From the NCBI GenBank assembly GCA_028752905.1, contig JAQNBH010000010.1, positions 17,649,922 through 17,713,921 on the forward strand: a stretch of 64,000 bases of DNA, written 5' to 3'. Position 1 is the stretch's first letter; each line of letters starts with the position of its first letter. The notes under the pieces are model-generated. The model searched no databases. It was not told the DNA's origin and saw nothing but the letters and a program-made list of their open reading frames with translations. The position numbers were made by a program, and so were the translations under genes. The stretch is from Cladorhizidae sp. MBARI D1340-BT2. Taxonomy: Eukaryota > Porifera > Demospongiae > Poecilosclerida > Cladorhizidae. This document shows positions 54,885-64,000 of this stretch, piece by piece.

Positions 54885-55005
54885 GCCTACGACCATACCA
54901 CATTGAGAACACCGGTTCTCGTCCGATCACCGAAGTTAAGCAGCGTTGGGCCTGCCCAGTATACTTGGATGGGTGACCGCCTGGGAACAGCAGGTGTTGT
55001 AGGCT
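54885..55005 (+). rRNA. 5S ribosomal RNA gene variant, unit 25 (+2 bp, G18A)
   Basis: TA insertion plus G18A (CACATTGAG) near the end of the first helix/loop A region. Confidence 0.72.
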
Positions 55006-56261
55006 TTTTGCTGGCCTCTCTCTTTTTTTTCTTCTTCTTTTTACCTCTTACTTTGTGCAATAGTAATTCTACTCGGCAAGCGTAGAACCATGAATTCAGT
55101 CAGACATTTGGCATTTGCACTTGGCTGAACAGTTGGATCAGGGAAAAACAACAGCATGTGCCAAGATTTTGTTTGCCATTGAACTTGGAGGGGAAAATTG
55201 GATATATCGTATTTAAAAAATCGACCCATGCTGCTTCGACTACCTTCTGCCACCACTTGGTGATATATATATAGAACTTGGAGGAAAACATGAAGGGAAA
55301 AATGAGCACCACTGTGGATTGGAACAAGCCTATCGATGTTTAGTTCTTTTACGCATGGAGGGAATAAAGTTGGGCTGAAATGAAATAGTGCAGCTTTTAC
55401 TTTCGAACATGCCTTCTCTTGTGTGTTCTTAATTGAACGAGTTTTTATTCGGGGTAAAAGATTGGTTAACAAATGCATCCACTGGAGTTGATTTCAGCCT
55501 TGTGTCATACTCCACTTCTAGTCCAGTTTGAAGGACAGGATATCTGAAAGTGAGGTCAGCTTTGATAGCTATAAAAAAAAACCTGATTTAAAATTGTTAG
55601 AAATGGAAAAGAAAAGGAAGAGTTGGAGCTTCACAGTCTTTTAAGATCTGTGACAAAGCCAAACTTATGATGTTATGTATATCACAAGTTCAAGTATTGA
55701 ATGTACTCTCTGCTTCGACTAATACCAAGCTGATGTGTCATCTGATGGAGTTCTATATAGTGAAAATTGGGTACAGCATCATCATGTTTGCAGGGGATGC
55801 CTGAAGATTGTGTCTCTAAAAACAACGAGGGCTGGTTTTGATCAGTGATAGTATCCTTAGTGTGAATGGTTACTATAGGGTTGATATTTCGTGGACTTTT
55901 TGCTCATTTTTGTTTCCAATGCAAACAGAAATATGTCTGGTCTAGAAGGGGTAAGGATCGTCACGTTTTGACCGTCACTGCGAAGTGAACTTCCAGGTAC
56001 AAGTTAGTAGTCCTAACGAAAGCTGATCTACTGTCCAGGAGAAATTGGCTGACTCTCAATTGATACTAGGACCTTGCGAATGACATAAGAACTTGGGGAA
56101 AAGAAGATGAAAAAAATAGAGTGCACAAAACATTAGTAACCGCTGTTGAATTGGAACAAGCCGGAAATCTGTCTCTTCTAGAAGAGTTTTAACACAGCGG
56201 TGAGAAAACATAGCTTGAAGAGAAAATGCATTTTATAAGTGATGAAATGTGGTGTCTGGAT

Positions 56262-56382
56262 GCCTACGACCATACCACGTTGAGAACACCGGTTCTCGTC
56301 CGATCACCGAAGTTAAGCAGCGTTGGGCCTGCCCAGTATACTTGGATGGGTGACCGCCTGGGAACAGCAGGTGTTGTAGGCT
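56262..56382 (+). rRNA. 5S ribosomal RNA gene variant, unit 26 (+2 bp)
   Basis: TA insertion, otherwise consensus. Confidence 0.75.
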
Positions 56383-57638
56383 TTTTGCTGGCCTCTCTCT
56401 TTTTTCCCTTCTTCTTTTTCACCTCTTACTTTGTGCAATAGTAATTCTACTCGGCAAGCGTAGAACCATGAATTCAGTCAGACATTTGGCATTTGCACTT
56501 GGCTGAACAGTTGGATCAGGGAAAAACAACAGCATGTGCCAAGATTTTGTTTGCCATTGAACTTGGAGGGGAAAATTGGATATATCGTATTTTAAAAATC
56601 GACTTCGACTACCTTCTGCCACCACTTGGTGATATATAGAACATGGAGGAAAACATGAAGGGAAAAATGAGCACCACTGTGGATTGGAACAAGCCTATCG
56701 ATGTTTAGTTCTTTTACGCATGGAGGGAATAGAGTTGGGCTGAAATGAAATAGTGCAGCTTGTACTTTCGAACATGCCTTCTCTTGTGTGTTCTTAATTG
56801 AACGAGTTTTTATTCGGAGTAAAAGATTGGTTAACAAATGCCTCCACTGGAGTTGATTTCAACCTTGTGTCATCCTCCACTTCTAGTCCACTTTGAAGGA
56901 CAGGATATCTGAAAGTGAGGTCAGCTTTGATAGCTATTAAAAAAAAAATGATCTAAAATTGTTAGATAAGGAAAAGAAAAAGGAAGAGTTGGAGCTTCAC
57001 AGTCTTTTAAGATCTGTGACAAAGCCAAACTTATGATGTTATGTATATCACAAGTTCAAGTATTGAATGTACTCTCTGCTTCGACTAATACCAAGCTGAT
57101 GTGTCATCTGATGGAGTTCTATAATATAGTTAAAATTGGGTTCACAGCATCATCATCTTTGCATGGGATGCCTGAAGATTGTGTCTCTAAAAACAACGAG
57201 GGCTGGTTTTGATCAGTGATAGTATCCTTAGTGTGAATGGTTACTACATGTATAGGGTTGATATTTCGTGGACTTTTTGCTCATTTTTGTTTCCAATGCA
57301 AACAGAAATATGTCTGGTCTAGAAGGGTTAAGGATCGTCACGTTTTGACCGTCACTGCGAAGTGAACTTCCAGGTAGAAGTTAGTAGTCCTAACGAAAGC
57401 TGATCTACGGTCCAGGAGAAATTGGCTGACTCTCAATTGATACTAGGACCTTGCGAATGACATAAGAACTTGGGGAAAAGAAGATGAAAAAAATAGAGTG
57501 CACAAAACATTAGTAACCGCTGTTGAATTGGAACAAGCCGGAAATCTGTCTCTTCTAGAAGAGTTTTAACGCAGCGGTGAGAAAACATAGCTTGAAGAGA
57601 AAATGCATTTTATAAGTGATGAAATGTGGTGTCTGGAT

Positions 57639-57759
57639 GCCTACGACCATACCACGTTGAGAACACCGGTTCTCGTCCGATCACCGAAGTTAAGCAGCGT
57701 TGGGCCTGCCCAGTATACTTGGATGGGTGACCGCCTGGGAACAGCAGGTGTTGTAGGCT
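57639..57759 (+). rRNA. 5S ribosomal RNA gene variant, unit 27 (+2 bp)
   Basis: Counterpart of unit 19, with the same TA insertion. Confidence 0.75.
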
Positions 57760-59075
57760 TTTTGCTGGCCTCTCTCTTTTTTCCCTTCTTCTTTTTCACC
57801 TCTTACTTTGTGCAATAGTAATTCTACTCGGCAAGCGTAGAACCATGAATTCAGTCAGACATTTGGCATTTGCACTTGGCTGAACAGTTGGATCAGGGAA
57901 AAACAACAGCATGTGCCAAGATTTTGTTTGCCATTGAACTTGGAGGGGAAAATTGGATATATCGTATTTTAAAAATCGACTTCGACTACCTTCTGCCACC
58001 ACTTGGTGATATATAGAACTTGGAGGAAAACATGAAGGGAAAAATGAGCACCACTGTGGATTGGAACAAGCCTATCGATGTTTAGTTCTTTTACGCATGG
58101 AGGGAATAAAGTTGGGCTGAAATGAAATAGTGCAGCTTGTACTTTCGAACATGCCTTCTCTTGTGTGTTCTTAATTGAACGAGTTTTTATTCGGGGTAAA
58201 AGATTGGTTAACAAATGCCTCCACTGGAGTTGATTTCAGCCTTGTGTCATACTCCACTTCTAGTCCACTTTGAAGGACAGGATATCTGAAAGTGAGGTCA
58301 GCTTTGATAGCTATTTTTTAAAAAATGATCTAAAATTGTTAGAAATGGAAAAGAAAAAGGAAGAGTTGGAGCTTCACAGTCTTTTAAGATCTGTGACAAA
58401 GCCAAACTTATGATGTTATGTATATCACAAGTTCAAGTATTGAATGTACTCTCTGCTTCGACTAATACCAAGCTGATGTGTCATCTGATGAGAAGCCAGA
58501 TGCATCAAGAGGCAAGAAGCTGGACACAGCCAAGGCTAGCAGCCAGATGCATCACAAGATGGAGTTCTATATAGTGAAAATTGGGCACAGCATCATCACG
58601 TTTGCAGGGGATGCCTGAAGATTGTGTCTCTAAAAACAACGAGGCTGGTTTTGATCAGTGATAGTATCCTTAGTGTGAATGGTTAACTATAGGGTTGATA
58701 TTTCGTGGACTTTTTGCTCATTTTTGTTTCCAATGCAAACAGAAATATGTCTGGTCTAGAAGGGGTAAGGATCGTCACGTTTTGACCGTCACTTCGAAGT
58801 GAACTTCCAGGTAGAAGTTAGTAGTCCTAACGAAAGCTGATCTACGGTCCAGGAGAAATTGGCTGACTCTCAATTGATACTAGGACCTTGCGAATGACAT
58901 AAGAACTTGGGGAAAAGAAGATGAAAAAAATAGAGTGCACAAAACATTAGTAACCGCTGTTGAATTGGAACAAGCCGGAAATCTGTCTCTTCTAGAAGAG
59001 TTTTAACGCAGCGGTGAGAAAACATAGCTTGAAGAGAAAATGCATTTTATAAGTGATGAAATGTGGTGTCTGGAT

Positions 59076-59181
59076 GCCTACGACCATACCACGTTGAGAA
59101 CACCGGTTCTCGTCCGATCACCGAAGTTAAGCAGCGTTGGGCCTGCCCAGTACTTGGATGGAACAGCAGGTGTTATAGGCT
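59076..59181 (+). pseudogene. 5S rRNA pseudogene, unit 28 (13-bp deletion in box C)
   Basis: Counterpart of unit 20, with the same deletion and G113A. Confidence 0.88.
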
Positions 59182-60479
59182 TTTTGCTGGCCTCTCTCTT
59201 TTTTTTCTTCTTCTTTTTCACCTCTTACTTTGTGCAATAGTAATTCTACTCGGCAAGCGTAGAACCATGAATTCAGTCAGACATTTGGCATTTGCACTTG
59301 GCTGAACAGTTGGATCAGGGAAAAACAACAGCATGTGCCAAGATTTTGTTTGCCATTGAACTTGGAGGGAAAAATTGGATATATCTTATTTTAAAAATCG
59401 ACCCATGCTGCTTCGACTACCTTCTGCCACCACTTGGTGATATATAGAACTTGGAGGGAAAAATGAGCACCACTGTGGATTGGAACAAGCCTATCGATGT
59501 TTAGTTCTTTTACGCATGAGGGAATAAAGTTGGGCTGAAATGAAATAGTGCAGCTTGTACTTTCGAACATGCCTTCTCTTGTGTGTTCTTAATTGAACGA
59601 GTTTTTATTCGGGTTAAAAGATTGGTTAACAAATGCCTCCACTGGAGTTGATTTCAGCCTTGTGTCATACTCCACTTCTAGTCCACTTTGAAGGACAGGA
59701 TATCTGAAAGTGAGGTCAGCTTTGATAGCTATTAAAAAAAAACTGATTTAAAAATGGAAAAGAAAAAGGAAGAGTTGGAGCTTCACATAGTCTTTTAAGA
59801 TCTGTGACAAAGCCAAACTTATGATGTTATGTATATCACAAGTTCAAGTATTGAATGTACTCTCTGCTTCGACTAATACCAAGCTGATATGTCATCTGAT
59901 GGAGTTCTAAATAGTGAAAATTGTGTACAGCATCATCATGTTTGCAGGGGATGCCTGAAGATTGTGTCTCTAAAAACAACGAGGGCTGGTTTTGATCAGT
60001 GATAGTATCCTTAGTGTGAATGGTTACTATAGGGTTGATATTTCGTGCTCATTTTTGTTTCCAATGCAAACAGACTGGTCTAGAAGTGGTAAGGATCGTC
60101 ACGTTTTGACCGTCACTGCGAAGTGAACTTCCAGGTAGAAGTTAGTAGTCCTAACGAAAGCTGATCTACGGTCCAGGAGAAATTGGCTGACTCTCAATTG
60201 AAACTAGGACCTTGCGAATGACATAAGAACTTGGGGAAAAGAAGATGAAAAAAATAGAGTGCACAAAACATTAGTAACCGCTTTTGAATTGGAACAAGCC
60301 GGAAATCTGTCTCTTCTAGAAGAGTTTTAACGCAGCGGTGAGAAAACATAGCTTGAAGAGAAAATGCATTTTATAAGTGATGAAATGTGGTGTCTGGATG
60401 CCTACGACCATACCACGTTGAGAACACCGGTTCTCGTCCGATCACCGAAGTTAAGCAGCGTTGGGCCTGCCCAGTACTT

Positions 60480-61445
60480 ATAATAATAATAATAATAATA
60501 TATTATTTTACAGCAAGACACGTATGTGTGGAAGATACATTGAGTGTGTTCAGAAATGTGATAAATGCTGACGGTATGCCTGTAAGTCCTATAGGCACCC
60601 ATTTTTTAATTAAAAGTACTTATAATTATCTAGCGAGATTAGTGTAGGGTGATTAGATGAATCTTGCACAGGGACATGAGAAGTGATACGTGCAGGGTTG
60701 CTCAGATATAAAGTGCTGGTTGAAGTGGTCCCAAAATATATTTATCAGCTGGCAGCGAAGTGTTGTAAGTGACAGATCCAAGTTTAGAGGAGGGAGTGAG
60801 TTCCACAGTCTGGGAAGTCTATTGAAATAGAAATGACTGATGCGGTTAGTTCTTGATCTAGTGTGCCTTAACTTGGCATTGGATGACGATCTGGTGTTGT
60901 TGGAGGAGATCGAAATGTAATGATTAATGTTAAATCTATCTGTGGGATTCTTCAGTTCTTTGATGTAGAACATGATGTCAGCTATTTCGTACCACATCAT
61001 TAAGGGTAATATGTTCAGGGCTAGCAGCCTGTCTCTATATTCCATCAAAGAATTGTTCAAAATGAACTTTGTTGCCCTTCTTTGGACCTTTTCCAACATA
61101 GTGATCTCCTTAATTAACCGTGGCCTCCAAACTTGTGAACAGTATGTTAGCTTTGACCTGACCAGAGCGAGATAGAGTGTTCTCAGTGTTTCTCTCGATG
61201 ACATTCTGCCAAATGTACGTTTCAGTATTCCCAGTTGCTGATATGCTTTTGCAGTGATCGCACCATATTGTTGGGACCAAGATAGGTCTGTCGAGATGAC
61301 AACTCCTAAATCCTTGTGAGAATCCTTGGCAGGTAATGGCATGTCCTTGATGGTGTAGTTGAAATCAATGCTGTGTTTGGTGGAATTAAACCGTAACAGG
61401 ATGCATTTGGAGACATTGAATGGAAGTTTCCATTGCAAGCTCCAT
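60480..61445 (-). mobile_element. CR1/jockey-like non-LTR retrotransposon, 5'-truncated, copy 5 (966 bp)
   Basis: Same ends as the other copies. Carried in the second copy of the 12-kb repeat. Confidence 0.85.
60653..61445 (-). pseudogene. Non-LTR reverse transcriptase C-terminus, copy 5
   Basis: Open frame like copies 2 and 4, truncated after the catalytic region. Confidence 0.8.
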
Positions 61446-62743
61446 TACTTGGATGGGTGACCGCCTGGGAACAGCAGGTGTTGTAGGCTTTTTGCTGGCC
61501 TCTCTCTTTTTTTTCTTCTTCTTTTTCACCTCTTACTTTGTGCAATAGTAATTCTACTCGGCAAGCGTAGAACCATGAATTCAGTCAGACATTTGGCATT
61601 TGCACTTGGCTGAACAGTTGGATCAGGGAAAAACAACAGCATGTGCCAAGATTTTGTTTGCCATTGAACTTGGAGGGGCAAATTGGATATATCGTATTTA
61701 AAAAATCGACCCATGCTGCTTCGACTACCTTCTGCCACCACTTGGTGATATATAGAACTTGGAGGAAAACATGAAGGGAAAAATGAGCACCACTGTGGAT
61801 TGGAACAAGCCTATCGATGTTTAGTTCTTTTACGCATGTTGGGAATAAAGTTGGGCTGAAATGAAATAGTGCAGCTTTTACTTTCGAACATGCCTTCTCT
61901 TGTGTGTTCTTAATTGAACGAGTTTTTATTCGGGGTAAAAGATTGGTTAACAAATGCCTCCACTGGAGTTGATTTCAGCCTTGTGTCATACTCCACTTCT
62001 AGTCCAGTTTGAAGGACAGGATATCTGAAAGTGAGGTCAGCTTTGAAAGCTATTAAAAAAAAAACTGATTTAAAATTGTTAGAAATGGAAAAGAAAAGGA
62101 AGAGTTGGAGCTTCACAGTCTTTTAAGATCTGTGACAAAGCCAAACTTATGATGTTATGTATATCACAAGTTCAAGTATTGAATGTACTTTCTGCTTCGA
62201 CTAATACCAAGCTGATGTGTCATCTGATGGAGTTCTATATAGTGAAAATTGGGTACAGCATCATCATGTTTGCAGGGGATGCCTGAAGATTGTGTCTCTA
62301 AAAACAACGAGGGCTGGTTTTGATCAGTGATAGTATCCTTAGTGTGAATGGTTACTATAGGGTTGATATTTCGTGGACTTTTTGCTCATTTTTGTTTCCA
62401 ATGCAAACAGAAATATGTCTGGTCTAGAAGGGGTAAGGATCGTCACGTTTTGACCGTCACTGCGAAGTGAACTTCCAGGTACAAGTTAGTAGTCCTAACG
62501 AAAGCTGATCTACTGTCCAGGAGAAATTGGCTGACTCTCAATTGATACTAGGACCTTGCGAATGACATAAGAACTTGGGGAAAAGAAGATGAAAAAAATA
62601 GAGTGCACAAAACATTAGTAACCGCTGTTGAATTGGAACAAGCCGGAAATCTGTCTCTTCTAGAAGAGTTTTAACACAGCGGTGAGAAAACATAGCTTGA
62701 AGAGAAAATGCATTTTATAAGTGATGAAATGTGGTGTCTGGAT

Positions 62744-62864
62744 GCCTACGACCATACCACGTTGAGAACACCGGTTCTCGTCCGATCACCGAAGTTAAGC
62801 AGCGTTGGGCCTGCCCAGTATACTTGGATGGGTGACCGCCTGGGAACAGCAGGTGTTGTAGGCT
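62744..62864 (+). rRNA. 5S ribosomal RNA gene variant, unit 30 (+2 bp)
   Basis: Counterpart of unit 22, with the TA insertion. The spacer after it continues to the window end. Confidence 0.75.
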
Positions 62865-64000
62865 TTTTGCTGGCCTCTCTCTTTTTTCCCTTCTTCTTTT
62901 TCACCTCTTACTTTGTGCAATAGTAATTCTACTCGGCAAGCGTAGAACCATGAATTCAGTCAGACATTTGGCATTTGCACTTGGCTGAACAGTTGGATCA
63001 GGGAAAAACAACAGCATGTGCCAAGATTTTGTTTGCCATTGAACTTGGAGGGGAAAATTGGATATATCGTATTTTAAAAATCGACTTCGACTACCTTCTG
63101 CCACCACTTGGTGATATATAGAACTTGGAGGAAAACATGAAGGGAAAAATGAGCACCACTGTGGATTGGAACAAGCCTATCGATGTTTAGTTCTTTTACG
63201 CATGGAGGGAATAAAGTTGGGCTGAAATGAAATAGTGCAGCTTGTACTTTCGAACATGCCTTCTCTTGTGTGTTCTTAATTGAACGAGTTTTTATTCGGA
63301 GTAAAAGATTGGTTAACAAATGCCTCCACTGGAGTTGATTTCAACCTTGTGTCATCCTTCACTTCTAGTCCACTTTGAAGGACAGGATATCTGAAAGTGA
63401 GGTCAGCTTTGATAGCTATTAAAAAAAAATGATCTAAAATTGTTAGATAAGGAAAAGAAAAAGGAAGAGTTGGAGCTTCACAGAGTCTTTTAAGATCTGT
63501 GACAAAGCCAAACTTATGATGTTATGTATATCACAAGTTCAAGTATTGAATGTACTCTCTGCTTCGACTAATACCAAGCTGATGTGTCATCTGATGGAGT
63601 TCTATAATATAGTTAAAATTGGGTTCACAGCATCATCATCTTTGCATGGGATGCCTGAAGATTGTGTCTCTAAAAACAACGAGGGCTGGTTTTGATCAGT
63701 GATAGTATCCTTAGTGTGAATGGTTACTACATGTATAGGGTTGATATTTCGTGGACTTTTTGCTCATTTTTGTTTCCAATGCAAACAGAAATATGTCTGG
63801 TCTAGAAGGGTTAAGGATCGTCACGTTTTGACCGTCACTGCGAAGTGAACTTCCAGGTAGAAGTTAGTAGTCCTAACGAAAGCTGATCTACGGTCCAGGA
63901 GAAATTGGCTGACTCTCAATTGATACTAGGACCTTGCGAATGACATAAGAACTTGGGGAAAAGAAGATGAAAAAAATAGAGTGCACAAAACATTAGTAAC

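Larger units (their letters stand above)
45657..57638 (+). repeat. 11,982-bp higher-order repeat of eight 5S units, copy A
   Basis: Unit starts and types: 45657 (+2), 47094 (13-bp deletion), 48418 (non-LTR), 50762 (+2), 52140 (consensus), 53516 (+2), 54885 (+2), 56262 (+2). The order and spacings restart at 57639. Spacers hold the same elements as elsewhere, including the 71-bp insertion at 46508-46578, and no recognised gene. Confidence 0.9.
60400..61489 (+). pseudogene. 5S rRNA gene, unit 29, split by the non-LTR element
   Basis: The 5' part is 60400-60479 and the 3' part 61446-61489, with the TACTT duplication. Counterpart of unit 21. Confidence 0.93.
57639..64000 (+). repeat. 11,982-bp higher-order repeat, copy B (first 6.36 kb)
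   Basis: Unit starts 57639, 59076, 60400 and 62744 are each exactly 11,982 bp after the matching unit of copy A. A private base (C at 49697 in GAGGGGCAAA) recurs at 61679, exactly 11,982 bp later. The window ends in the spacer after unit 30. Confidence 0.9.

Overview
The window is eukaryotic, almost certainly from an invertebrate animal. It shows most of a tandem 5S ribosomal RNA gene array, heavily invaded by transposable elements. No ordinary single-copy host gene is visible. The 5S gene is about 119 bp with recognisable box A, intermediate element and box C. It is repeated every 1.32-1.44 kb, always on the + strand, and I count 30 loci. The organism is not identified by the sequence. The mixture of Gmr1-type LTR elements, Ginger1-type DNA transposons and a CR1/jockey-like non-LTR element points to a marine invertebrate. 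The non-LTR protein resembles ones I recall from sponges, but that is weak evidence.

Layout. Bases 1-1115 (minus strand) are the N-terminal part of a retroelement-type Gag reading frame that runs off the left edge. Bases 1116-1412 are unique flank with a 15-bp inverted repeat. The 5S array starts in mid-spacer at about 1413. Bases 2404-9376 hold five uninterrupted units. Bases 9377-22294 hold six units, four of them split by the same 1.3 kb Ginger1-like transposon at a CCGG in the 5S gene; these form a 6.41 kb higher-order repeat. At 23712 a 5'-truncated non-LTR retrotransposon splits a 5S gene. That copy was then hit by a Gmr1-type LTR retrotransposon (24537-35420, minus strand), whose own 5' LTR was hit by a second LTR retrotransposon (30303-35248, plus strand). 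All three nested insertions can be resolved to exact 5-bp target duplications. From 35567 to the right edge the array continues. Four more units there carry the same non-LTR insertion, eight carry a 2-bp insertion in the gene, and an 11,982-bp higher-order repeat begins at 45657 and again at 57639.

How it fits together. Of 30 loci, 11 are uninterrupted and near full length (six match the consensus exactly), 8 have the +2 insertion, 2 have a 13-bp deletion in box C, 4 carry Ginger and 5 carry the non-LTR element. Each insertion type occurs at one identical site with shared private mutations. Amplification of already-interrupted units is therefore a better explanation than repeated insertion.

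Most unusual objects. First, the Gmr1-type element has integrase upstream of reverse transcriptase in one uninterrupted Gag-Pol frame. Second, the nested 4.9 kb LTR element has lost its integrase, reverse transcriptase and most of RNase H. In their place is an in-frame segment of about 1.16 kb encoding a long coiled coil, apparently captured from a host cDNA.
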